A stretch of DNA of 30,613 nt from a virus. The DNA is taken from positions 1 through 30,613 of IMG/VR virus record IMGVR_UViG_3300028844_002548; one strand, given 5' to 3'. Every line of letters starts with the position of its first letter. Position 1 is the stretch's first letter. This document shows, one piece after another, positions 1 through 7,106 of this stretch. Both the position numbers and the translations under genes were made by a program. Under the pieces are notes generated by a model, which was given only the letters and a program-made list of their open reading frames with translations, searched no databases and was not told the DNA's origin.

Positions 1-49
1 ACAAATTACAGCTATCACTGTATTTCACAGTGGCGGAGATAACTCGTAG
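1..49 (+). CDS. C-terminal end of an upstream virion gene (partial)
   Basis: An open frame enters from the left edge (codons from position 2) and stops at TAG 47-49, giving a tail ending ITAITVFHSGGDNS. It lies immediately before the adaptor gene, where podoviruses usually carry the major capsid or a head decoration gene, and the beta-rich ITAITV ending would suit a capsid protein. Only 15 codons are visible, so the identity is a guess from position; that it is coding is moderately likely because the stop sits 8 nt before the next start and overlaps that gene's ribosome binding site (TAGGAG, 47-52). Confidence 0.5.
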   Translation, partial: QITAITVFHSGGDNS

Positions 50-57
50 GAGTCTAA

Positions 58-999
58 ATGGCCAACACTACTTCGGGCACTACAACGTTTGACAAAACGT
101 TTTCGATCGATGAGATAATTGAAGAGTCTTATAACAGACTAGGTCAGTTTGATATGAGCGGTTATAATTTAAAAACTGCTCGAAGATCGCTAAACATAAT
201 GTTTCAAGAATGGGGTAATAGAGGTCTTCATTTTTGGGAAGTAGCAAATACTAATATTACGTTAGCAACAAATAAAAACGAGTATAGAATTTTTAGAGCG
301 ACATCTGATGGTAATTCTGACGGAGTTACATCTACCTTAACTGCAGCCATAGCTACTACAACTGCAACCGCTGGAATTACAATTGCTTCAAAAGACCGTA
401 TGCCTGATTCTGGCACTATCAATGTAGGATCTGAAAACATTTCTTACACTGGATTTAACAGTTTAGAACTTACTGGAGTAACAAGAGGAGTTAATGGAAC
501 TACTGCAGCAACTCATGCAGACGGAGCCTCAATAACTAACTTTGTTAATCAAGCCACAGAAATTTTAGAATGTTCTTACAGAAATAGTTCTAATGTAGAT
601 TCTCCCTTAGAAAAAATTAACAGATCTCAATTTCAAGCTTTATCAAATAAAACAGCAACAGGTCAACCATCACAATATTTTGTTCAAAGATTCATTGATC
701 ATGTTTTAATAACAATTTATTTAACCCCAAGTTCTACTCAAAATGGAGATGTTATAAATTTTTATTATGAAAAAAGAATTCAAGATGCCGGTGCTTATAG
801 TAATGCAACAGACGTACCATATAGATTTGTACCTTGCATGGTTGCAGGTTTAAGTTATTACTTAGCTATGAAATATGCACAACCAAGAATACAAGAATTA
901 AAATTAATCTACGAGGATGAATTAGCTAGAGCTCTAGAAGAAGATGGATCTTCAGCTAGTGTTTACATTTCTCCTAAAACTTACTTTCCGAGTATATAA
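58..999 (+). CDS. P22 gp4-like head-to-tail adaptor protein with inserted module
   Basis: 313 aa. The N-terminal part (about residues 14-62, with FSIDEIIEESYNRLG and TARRSLNIMFQEWGNRG) is typical of the podovirus adaptor/DNA-stabilisation family represented by P22 gp4, which docks under the portal ring and joins head to tail. The C-terminal part (about 165-313, with GQPSQYF, YYEKRIQDAG and VPYRFVPCMVAGLSYYLAMKY) continues that fold. Between them, residues about 92-162 form a Thr/Ala-rich insert ending in LTGVTRGVNGTTAATHADGAS, which recurs in the next protein. The start is supported by TAGGAG about 6 nt upstream. The downstream gene starts 2 nt after the stop, so they are probably co-translated. 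Family assignment is from recalled family patterns; the adaptor role is moderately certain. Confidence 0.75.
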   Translation: MANTTSGTTTFDKTFSIDEIIEESYNRLGQFDMSGYNLKTARRSLNIMFQEWGNRGLHFWEVANTNITLATNKNEYRIFRATSDGNSDGVTSTLTAAIATTTATAGITIASKDRMPDSGTINVGSENISYTGFNSLELTGVTRGVNGTTAATHADGASITNFVNQATEILECSYRNSSNVDSPLEKINRSQFQALSNKTATGQPSQYFVQRFIDHVLITIYLTPSSTQNGDVINFYYEKRIQDAGAYSNATDVPYRFVPCMVAGLSYYLAMKYAQPRIQELKLIYEDELARALEEDGSSASVYISPKTYFPSI

Positions 1000-1001
1000 T
1001 T

Positions 1002-2498
1002 ATGGGTAACACAGCAAGAGGAAAACATGCATTATTTATTTCAGACCGAAGCGGTTTGCAATATCCCTATAGTGAAATGGTTAAAGAATGGAATGGTGCA
1101 AGAGTACATATTTCAGAGTATGAACCTAAACAACCTCAATTAGAACCAAAACCCTACACTGCTGATCCACAAGGATTACAACATCCAAGACCGGCTAGAT
1201 TAGAATTACCTACTCCAGATTTATTAGAAAAAAATCCTTTTACTACAAACAGTATTCTTATTGATGGTGATCGGACTGCTGTTTATGTTGTAAATCAACC
1301 TAACAGTGGAATATTAGTAAATGATGTAGTGAGGTTAATGAGTATTCAACAACCTTTATTATCCAGCACAACTGCTTTACAAATAAGTATTCAAGAATTA
1401 GAATTATCAACCACCTTAGCTTCCAACATAACTTCTACAGATACTTCTTTGGCTGTAGTTGATAACCTTGGTTTCTATAGAGATGGTGGTTATGTAGTTA
1501 TTGAAAAAATTAATTCTACAAGTGGGCTATATGAAAATGAAGTAGTTCAATATAGAGCATATGATAGCTCTACAAAAATATTATCAGGTTTAGTTCGAGG
1601 AACTAATGCTCCATTTAGAGGAGATACTCCTGCTAACACTATTGCAAGTGCTCACAGTTCAGGAGCCAAGATATTTGGAGCAAGATTAGTTGATTCTTTA
1701 AATACCACAACTTCTCCAAGTGGAGGTCAGCCCCCAACAATTACTAATCAAAACGGTTATAATTTAAAAGAAAATGATGAAGGCTTTTTCTTTATAGATA
1801 TATATGGACCAGGAGGAGGATTGAATTGTCTTGCAGGACCTGTTAATAATAACTTTAAACTAAAACAAAAAATTATAGACTACACAGAAGTATCCAGTAA
1901 CGTTTTTACAGATACTATTTTAAATGGATTTATTGAAGACGCTGAACTTAGAATTTTAAGAGAAGTAGATTCTGATAATAATAGAAGATATGATACAGCA
2001 AACTTAGTTGTTAACACTAGATTTATAGATACACCTCAAAATTTGTTAGTAGTAAGATCTGCTCAAATTGTAGACTCAGATGGAACAGCTTTAGCTGATA
2101 ATAGAGATTTTCTTCAATACAGAGACACTAATTTTATGGCAGAGTTTAATCCTAAAGGAGAGACGGGTGTTCCTAAATACTACAGCTACTGGGATGAAAG
2201 CACTTTAGTTTTTGCTCCAACTCCAGATGCGACCTATACAATTCAAGTAAATTATATCTTGAAAACTCCTGGATTATCGTCTACAAATACTACTACATAC
2301 TTAAGTCAAAAATTTCCCAACGGCTTATTGTATGCTTGCCTAGTTGAGGCTTACGGATTTTTAAAAGGACCCGTTGACATGCTCCAGTTATATGATAAAA
2401 AATACACAGAGGCAGTCAAAGGATTCTCAATTGAACAAATGGGAAGACGAAGACGGGATGAATACCAAGCAGGTGTTCCTCGAATAGGAAAACAATAA
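1002..2498 (+). CDS. Adaptor/connector-type virion protein with degenerate zinc-ribbon-like N-terminus
   Basis: 498 aa. Residues about 6-66 (RGKHALFISDRSGLQYPYSE, then EWNGARVHISEYEPKQPQLE and a DPQGLQHPRP segment) match an N-terminal domain found in phage connector proteins that in many relatives carries CxxC zinc ligands; here those positions are Ser, Ile and other non-ligands. Residues about 137-228 repeat the module seen in the preceding adaptor (LSGLVRGTNAPFRGDT and IASAHSSGA). The C-terminal region (about 310-498, with YYSYWDESTLVFAPTPDATY and LYACLVEAYGFLKGPVDML) resembles adaptor proteins of podoviruses. It ends with a basic GRRRRDEYQ tail. The start has no clear Shine-Dalgarno and lies 2 nt after the previous stop, suggesting translational coupling. 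A head-tail connector or tail-adaptor role is likely; the exact position in the virion is unknown. Confidence 0.7.
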   Translation: MGNTARGKHALFISDRSGLQYPYSEMVKEWNGARVHISEYEPKQPQLEPKPYTADPQGLQHPRPARLELPTPDLLEKNPFTTNSILIDGDRTAVYVVNQPNSGILVNDVVRLMSIQQPLLSSTTALQISIQELELSTTLASNITSTDTSLAVVDNLGFYRDGGYVVIEKINSTSGLYENEVVQYRAYDSSTKILSGLVRGTNAPFRGDTPANTIASAHSSGAKIFGARLVDSLNTTTSPSGGQPPTITNQNGYNLKENDEGFFFIDIYGPGGGLNCLAGPVNNNFKLKQKIIDYTEVSSNVFTDTILNGFIEDAELRILREVDSDNNRRYDTANLVVNTRFIDTPQNLLVVRSAQIVDSDGTALADNRDFLQYRDTNFMAEFNPKGETGVPKYYSYWDESTLVFAPTPDATYTIQVNYILKTPGLSSTNTTTYLSQKFPNGLLYACLVEAYGFLKGPVDMLQLYDKKYTEAVKGFSIEQMGRRRRDEYQAGVPRIGKQ

Positions 2499-2509
2499 GG
2501 AGATAAACT

Positions 2510-2968
2510 ATGGCCATAACACAAGCAATTTGTAATTCATTTAAAAAAGAACTTTTAGATGGAGCAATGAGTTTTAAACAAACAGGTGGTGATACGTACA
2601 AGCTAGCTCTTTACATTTCAACAGCAACTCTAAATTCTGCAACTACTAATTACCCAGGCGATAGCACAGGTGGTCAAGTACCTAATACTGGCCAATACGC
2701 TCAAGGCGGCGGAGCTCTAGTTAATCTAGGAACTTCTATGACTGCAGGTGTAGCAAGATGTAATTTTGGTGATAGATCTTTTACTGGTGTTACATTGACA
2801 GCTAGAGGTGCTTTAATTTATAACACGACAGCAGGAGCAGGGTCTGGTACTACTGATGCGGTTTGTGTTTTAGATTTTGGAGCAGATAAAACAGCTACGT
2901 CAGGTACTTTCACAATTCAGTTTCCAGCGCCAACATCAACAGCAGCGATACTAAGAATATCGGGCTAG
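2510..2968 (+). CDS. Conserved marine-phage virion protein (152 aa)
   Basis: The protein opens with MAITQAICNSFKKELLDGAM, followed by a TYKLALYISTATL strand pair and a Gly/Thr-rich beta region (TARGALIYNTTAG, AVCVLDFGADKTATSGTFT). This pattern is common in small structural proteins located between connector and fibre genes of marine tailed phages, often left as hypothetical. The composition (small, Thr/Gly/Ala-rich, predicted beta, no charged clusters) suits a head or tail surface protein. A strong ribosome binding site (AAGGAG, 8 nt upstream) fixes the start. It lies between the connector and the cupredoxin-like protein, with only short gaps. Its exact role (decoration, tail accessory) cannot be read from sequence. 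Confidence 0.7.
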   Translation: MAITQAICNSFKKELLDGAMSFKQTGGDTYKLALYISTATLNSATTNYPGDSTGGQVPNTGQYAQGGGALVNLGTSMTAGVARCNFGDRSFTGVTLTARGALIYNTTAGAGSGTTDAVCVLDFGADKTATSGTFTIQFPAPTSTAAILRISG

Positions 2969-2987
2969 TAGGAGGTAGGCTCCTATG
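2969..2987 (+). promoter_or_regulatory. Hairpin sequestering the ribosome binding site of the 484-aa gene
   Basis: TAGGAG at 2969-2974 can pair with CTCCTA at 2980-2985 around the 5-nt loop GTAGG. The 5' arm is the Shine-Dalgarno itself and the 3' arm runs into the A of the start codon at 2985. The helix would therefore hide both initiation signals and could dampen or time translation. The hairpin overlaps the preceding gene's last codon and stop, so ribosomes finishing that gene could open it (translational coupling). The pairing is seen directly; its regulatory role is inferred. Confidence 0.45.
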
Positions 2988-4439
2988 GCAAATAAAACTT
3001 ATACGGTTACCGTAGCAAGTGGCGATCTCTATGGAGGTGGCACAGGTAATGTATTTTATTTAGATGGAGCTAGGAATGCAACAGGACCAGGCACGATTGA
3101 CTGGGTTGCAGATGCTACTTTGCGTTTTGAACAAAGTGAAAGTTCTAATAATAATCATCCTTTAATTTTTTCTACTACTACTAGTAAAGATCAGTATTTA
3201 ACTTCTGGTGTAACTTACTATTTAGATGGAGCTGTTACTTATTCTCAATACACAAACACAACTACTTTTAATGCAGCCACCACTCGTTACGTAGAAATAA
3301 CTCCTTCATCATTTACAGATTTTTATTATTTATGTTATGTCCATGGAATTGGTATGGGCGGTATTATGGATATGGTTGTTAATTCATGGGGAGCTCATTC
3401 TTATAATCAAGGCGCTTGGAATCAAAATCAAGACTTAACCATTGTTGTTAGCAACCCTAACAATGTCCCTTGGGGTGGTGATAAATGGGGATTTGGTGAG
3501 TGGAATAATGGCGAAGCTCTATCCATGTCACTTAACAATGACGGTGTTATTGTTACAGGTGAAGTAAATGTAGGTTGGGGTTCGGATACTTGGGGAACAG
3601 AAACTTGGGGAGAATCAGGTAATTTACATCAAGTAACGGGTCTTGCTATGACGATGACCGAAGGTTTAAATGGAGCAATTTTAAACGGCGATTCTAATGT
3701 AATCCCTACAGGAAATCCTTTAACAGTTTCAGCTCCAGCAACAACAGAGGCATTCTCTGCATTTGTTGCAGAACCAACTGGTTTACCAATGGTTACTCAA
3801 TTAAACTTTAATCCAGCTTTTGCACAACCAAATGGAATATCCATGTCCGTTAATTTAGGAACAGTTGTTGCTGATAACATTACTATTGCAGAAGTATCAG
3901 CGAAATCTGCTTCGACGTGGGGTAATTCTAGTTGGGGATTTGGAGTTTATGGTAATCAACCAGTAAACACTCTTGTAATGGCAATGTCTGAAAATTTCTC
4001 AGGTGTTGACCCTGCACCGGATGCAGAAATTACTGGTCAAGCAATGGCTATGTTCTTGTCTGATGTAGAAGTTCATGGAGACGCAACTACTGGAGCTGGA
4101 GATACTACGATGGCTTGGGGAGATGCTACTTGGGGTAACTCGAGATGGAACACTGGTCAGTTTGTAGCCGATCCTGATTATGGTCAAACAATGACCGTAA
4201 CACTAGGTCAAGAAACGGTCGATTTAAATACTCCAGTAGATGTTAATGGATTTTCTTTAACCGCTTCATTAAATTCTGTAGCTGAAGTTATTACCGAAAC
4301 TAAAGTATTTCCTTCAGGAAATGCCTTGACTTTTGACTTAGCTACCGGTACAAATGTATTGATTTGGAACGAAGTCAATACTGGCACAGCACCAGTTGAT
4401 CCTCCGGGATGGCAAGAAGTCGACACAAACGCTGCATAA
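2985..4439 (+). CDS. Virion protein with cupredoxin-like N-terminal domain and WG repeats
   Basis: 484 aa. Residues about 1-133 look like the small beta domain frequent in marine-phage structural proteins with an HPFxFS...YYYCxNHSGMG signature: here NHPLIFSTT (His58) and YYLCYVHGIGMGG (Cys117, His120, Met124). This His + Cys-x2-His-x3-Met set matches the ligand order of type-1 copper proteins. Residues 163-390 carry four Trp/Gly clusters (WGGDKWGFGEW, WGSDTWGTETWG, TWGNSSWGFGVYG, WGDATWGNSRW) separated by beta segments with repeated LxMxMSE/AMAM-type strands, suggesting repeated fibre-like units. No signal peptide or membrane span. The start is set by AGGAGG 2970-2975, which lies in a hairpin. 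Probably a tail or fibre surface protein; copper binding is untested. Confidence 0.65.
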   Translation: MANKTYTVTVASGDLYGGGTGNVFYLDGARNATGPGTIDWVADATLRFEQSESSNNNHPLIFSTTTSKDQYLTSGVTYYLDGAVTYSQYTNTTTFNAATTRYVEITPSSFTDFYYLCYVHGIGMGGIMDMVVNSWGAHSYNQGAWNQNQDLTIVVSNPNNVPWGGDKWGFGEWNNGEALSMSLNNDGVIVTGEVNVGWGSDTWGTETWGESGNLHQVTGLAMTMTEGLNGAILNGDSNVIPTGNPLTVSAPATTEAFSAFVAEPTGLPMVTQLNFNPAFAQPNGISMSVNLGTVVADNITIAEVSAKSASTWGNSSWGFGVYGNQPVNTLVMAMSENFSGVDPAPDAEITGQAMAMFLSDVEVHGDATTGAGDTTMAWGDATWGNSRWNTGQFVADPDYGQTMTVTLGQETVDLNTPVDVNGFSLTASLNSVAEVITETKVFPSGNALTFDLATGTNVLIWNEVNTGTAPVDPPGWQEVDTNAA

Positions 4440-4498
4440 TTTATAGTTTGACACTATAATAAAATTTTAATAAATTAAGTAAATCGGAGTATAAAAAT
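4440..4498 (+). promoter_or_regulatory. Intergenic hairpin and possible promoter
   Basis: A perfect inverted repeat, TTATAGT (4441-4447) and ACTATAA (4453-4459) with loop TTGAC, lies just after the WG-repeat gene. A TTGACA -35-like box (4448-4453) overlaps its loop, followed after 17 nt by the weak -10 candidate TAAATT (4471-4476). The stem is A/T only and lacks a clean T-tract, so a terminator is doubtful. CGGAG at 4485-4489 serves as ribosome binding site for the gene at 4499. The signals are visible; promoter activity is inferred and weakly supported. Confidence 0.35.
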
Positions 4499-5569
4499 AT
4501 GGCGAACTCAACATCAACAAGTTTAAAACTTACTGTTCAGGCTACTGGAGAAAACTCAGGAACTTGGGGACAAATTACAAACACAAACTTATTAATTCTA
4601 GAACAAGCAATCGGTGGTTATGATGCATTGGGTATTACATCCGGCGCAACTTTAACTTTTACAAACGGTGCTTTATCAAACGGTAAAAACCAAGTATTAA
4701 AATTAACAGGTACAATTGGAGGAGCAGTTAATGTTGTTGTTCCAGATTCTGTTGAAAAAACTTACGTCATTGACAATGCTACTTCAGGTGCGTTTACTGT
4801 AACTGTTAAAACTACTTCAGGAACTGGAGTTACTTGGGCAGCAGCAGACAAAGGTACTAAAATGGTTTACTCTGATGGTACTAATGTTGTTGATACAGCA
4901 TTTACAGATTTATCATCTGATTACTCACCACAACTTTCAGCGAATTTAGATACTAATAGTCAAAATATTATTATAGATACAGCTCATGGTATTCTTGATG
5001 AAAACTCTAATGAGCAAATTTCATTTACTACATCTGGATCAGCTGTTAATGAATTTACAATAGCAAATGCAGGAACAGGAAATGCTCCTAATATTTCAGC
5101 AACTGGTGGTGATACTAACATTGATTTAAATCTTACACCAAAAGGTGTTGGTAGAGCGACTTTCAATGGTCAAGGTAAAATTCAAAGTGTTGCAGAAAAA
5201 GTAACTACGACTGCAACTGCAGCTACTGGTACAGTTGCTTACGATGTTCTTACACAAGCAGTTTTAAACTACACAACAGATGCTTCAGGAAACTGGACAT
5301 TAAATATTAGAGGTGATGGATCAAACTCTTTAGATTCAATTATGGATACTGGAGAATCTATTACTATAGCTCACATTGTTAAACAAGGTTCGACAGCTTA
5401 TTACAATTCAGCTGTTCAAGTTGATGGATCAAGTATTACACCAGAATGGCAAGGTGGATCAGCTCCATCTGCAGGAAACATTAACTCATTAGACGTTTAT
5501 ACTTATACAATTATTAAAACTGGATCAGCTACGTTTACAGCGTTAGCTTCTCTAACACAGTTTGCGTAA
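4499..5569 (+). CDS. Tail fibre-type structural protein (356 aa)
   Basis: The N-terminus (STSLKLTVQATGENSGTWGQ followed by TNTNLLILEQAIGGYDAL) is a hallmark of a widespread marine-phage tail-fibre/structural family that often precedes host-recognition fibres. The middle is Thr/Gly/Asn-rich and beta-predicted, with short recurrent elements such as DSVEKTYVIDNATSGAFTVT and TGGDTNIDLNLTPKGVG, the latter a motif recurring in many phage fibre shafts. No cysteine-rich or catalytic motif is seen. The gene has a modest ribosome binding site (CGGAG) and is followed 21 nt later by the glycine-rich fibre, so the two probably build one host-contact structure. Assignment as fibre is confident at the family level; the receptor is unknown. 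Confidence 0.75.
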   Translation: MANSTSTSLKLTVQATGENSGTWGQITNTNLLILEQAIGGYDALGITSGATLTFTNGALSNGKNQVLKLTGTIGGAVNVVVPDSVEKTYVIDNATSGAFTVTVKTTSGTGVTWAAADKGTKMVYSDGTNVVDTAFTDLSSDYSPQLSANLDTNSQNIIIDTAHGILDENSNEQISFTTSGSAVNEFTIANAGTGNAPNISATGGDTNIDLNLTPKGVGRATFNGQGKIQSVAEKVTTTATAATGTVAYDVLTQAVLNYTTDASGNWTLNIRGDGSNSLDSIMDTGESITIAHIVKQGSTAYYNSAVQVDGSSITPEWQGGSAPSAGNINSLDVYTYTIIKTGSATFTALASLTQFA

Positions 5570-5590
5570 TAAATTAGGAGGAGAAAGACT

Positions 5591-6529
5591 ATGCCACTAT
5601 TAGGAACATTTGGAGCAGGATCCGCAGGAGGCTACGGTCAAAGAAAAGGCGGTGTAGCACCTAATCCATTTACAGCAGATTATTTAATGGTCGCTGGAGG
5701 GGGGTCAGGAAGAGGCGGAATCGGCGGCGGAGGCGGAGGCGGCGGATTATTATATTCATATTGTAATTCGTGTGCTGCTGGAATAGGTTTTGATGCCGGA
5801 CTTTACAATATTACAATCGGAGCAGGTGGTTCTGCAGGTGTTGGAACAGACACAACAATAATTTCATGTGGAGCACTTGCATGTATTTCTAAAACAGCAA
5901 CTAGAGGTGGACATGGACAACCATGTAGCCCGGCACTTAGAAATGGAGGATCAGGAGCAGGTGGAGGTCACCAAGGAACTGGAGGTTCTGGAAACACTCC
6001 AGCAGTACCGACTGCATTAGGTGGTCCTCAAGGTAATAATGGCGGCGGAGCAGGTTCAGGAAACTATGCAGCATCTGGCGGCGGAGGTCGAGGTGGAGCT
6101 GGAGTATCTTCTTCAGGACCAGGAGGCGGCGGAGGCTCAGGAGGAGTAGGTATAACAGTAAGCATTGATGGAAGTCCAAGACAATTCTCCGGAGGCGGCG
6201 GAGGCGGAGCATACAATCCAGGAACAGCAGGAGGAGGTTCTCCTTGTGGATCTGGTGGAGCAGGAGTTCCAGGAACAGGCCCAACAACAGCCCCTCCAGC
6301 TAGTAATGGAGCCGAAAACCGAGGTGGTGGCGGTGGAGGAAATGGTGAAGTTGCACCTCCTTCAAATACAGGAAATGGTGGATCAGGTTTTGTTGTTTTA
6401 AGATATCCAAATGCAATAGCCCCATCAATAACAATTGCACCGGGTACAAATGCAACTGCACCTGTACCAGGTTGTCAAACAGCAGCTACATTTACAGTTA
6501 CTGGAACATTTTGTGTGGCGGGTGGTTAA
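5591..6529 (+). CDS. Glycine-rich tail fibre / adhesin with cysteines
   Basis: 312 aa, dominated by Gly from about residue 36 to 265 in GGG blocks interrupted by Ala, Ser, Asn and Pro. The start of the rich region (ADYLMVAGGGSGRGG) and the C-terminal GFVVLRYPNA followed by a short beta domain (about 270-312) match the glycine-rich tail-fibre proteins common in cyanophages and marine metagenomes; glycine-rich repeats of phage adhesins such as those of T4-like gp38 form polyglycine-II sandwiches. Eight Cys are spread through it (YCNSC, SCGALAC, QPCSP, SPCGSG, PGCQT, TFCVA), uncommon for this type. Strong ribosome binding site AGGAGG 8-13 nt before ATG. It lies next to the oxygenase cassette, making it a candidate substrate. 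Likely host-receptor-binding tip. Confidence 0.72.
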   Translation: MPLLGTFGAGSAGGYGQRKGGVAPNPFTADYLMVAGGGSGRGGIGGGGGGGGLLYSYCNSCAAGIGFDAGLYNITIGAGGSAGVGTDTTIISCGALACISKTATRGGHGQPCSPALRNGGSGAGGGHQGTGGSGNTPAVPTALGGPQGNNGGGAGSGNYAASGGGGRGGAGVSSSGPGGGGGSGGVGITVSIDGSPRQFSGGGGGGAYNPGTAGGGSPCGSGGAGVPGTGPTTAPPASNGAENRGGGGGGNGEVAPPSNTGNGGSGFVVLRYPNAIAPSITIAPGTNATAPVPGCQTAATFTVTGTFCVAGG

Positions 6530-6547
6530 AATTAGGAAAAAATAAAT

Positions 6548-7033
6548 ATGGCACATTTTGCAAAATTAGATGAAAACAATACTGTAGAAAAGGTAGTAGC
6601 TGTAGCAAATGATATACCTACTTCAAATGGACCATTAGGAGAAAATGATATGCATGTTGATGGAGAAACATGGTGTCAGAATTTTTTTAAAGGTGGTACT
6701 TGGAAACAGACTTCTTATCATGATAATTTTAGAGGAAGATATGCGGGTATAGGTTTTACTTATGACGCTGAAAAAGATAAATTTATTGAACCTCAACCTC
6801 ATGCATCATGGACATTAGATGCAAATGGTGATTGGCAGGCGCCAATAACTTATCCAACAATTATAGATGATGGTGTTGATCCTAGTGTTTGGCATTATTT
6901 AATTATTTGGAATGAAACAAAATATCAAGCTGATAATAATACAGGCTGGGAGGCAAGAAAATCAAACGATAATGTGGCTTTCTCTGAAAAAGCAGTTTAT
7001 AATTGGAACGGCACAACTTGGGTTTCTGAGTAA
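6548..7033 (+). CDS. Conserved fibre-associated marine-phage protein (161 aa)
   Basis: The protein begins MAHFAKLDENNTVEKVVAV and contains GGTWKQTSYHDNFRGRYAGI and PQPHASWTLD segments. This family (small soluble proteins starting MAHFAKLDxNN, often with WKQTSYN and YPSWTLD) recurs in cyanophages and other marine phages near tail-fibre genes. Its function is not established; a fibre tip, fibre-assembly or virion-surface role is guessed from location. It has many aromatic residues (about ten Trp), no signal peptide and no membrane span. AGGA 14 nt upstream could serve as ribosome binding site. It is the last gene before the accessory cassette and is followed by a 73-nt gap with regulatory-looking repeats. 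Confidence 0.65.
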   Translation: MAHFAKLDENNTVEKVVAVANDIPTSNGPLGENDMHVDGETWCQNFFKGGTWKQTSYHDNFRGRYAGIGFTYDAEKDKFIEPQPHASWTLDANGDWQAPITYPTIIDDGVDPSVWHYLIIWNETKYQADNNTGWEARKSNDNVAFSEKAVYNWNGTTWVSE

Positions 7034-7106
7034 TATTTTTTACTTAACATTGACATTTTCATAATAGATGTTAAAACATGTTCATAAAGATATATGAACT
7101 TTACAG
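7034..7106 (+). promoter_or_regulatory. Possible promoter/operator region before the oxygenase cassette
   Basis: This 73-nt gap holds a TTGACA box (7050-7055), followed after 16 nt by the weak -10 candidate TAAAAC (7072-7077). Overlapping it is an inverted repeat TTAACAT (7044-7050) / ATGTTAA (7068-7074), and a second, TTCATA (7081-7086) / TATGAA (7093-7098), lies 8 nt before the start codon at 7107. No Shine-Dalgarno is visible. The repeats could be an operator or simply structured leader RNA. The elements are visible; the function is inferred. Confidence 0.4.

Noticed and set aside
5937-6287. Leu-rich open frame on the minus strand (116 aa) and a plus-strand alternative frame at 6165-6401
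   Set aside because: Both are artefacts of the GGA/GGC-rich glycine-coding sequence, which reads as Leu-rich or Glu/Gln-rich low complexity in other frames; neither has a ribosome binding site.
5591-6529. Diversity-generating retroelement target or CRISPR-like repeats in the glycine-rich gene
   Set aside because: No reverse transcriptase or template repeat is visible in the window, and the repeats are irregular GGN codon runs without spacers.
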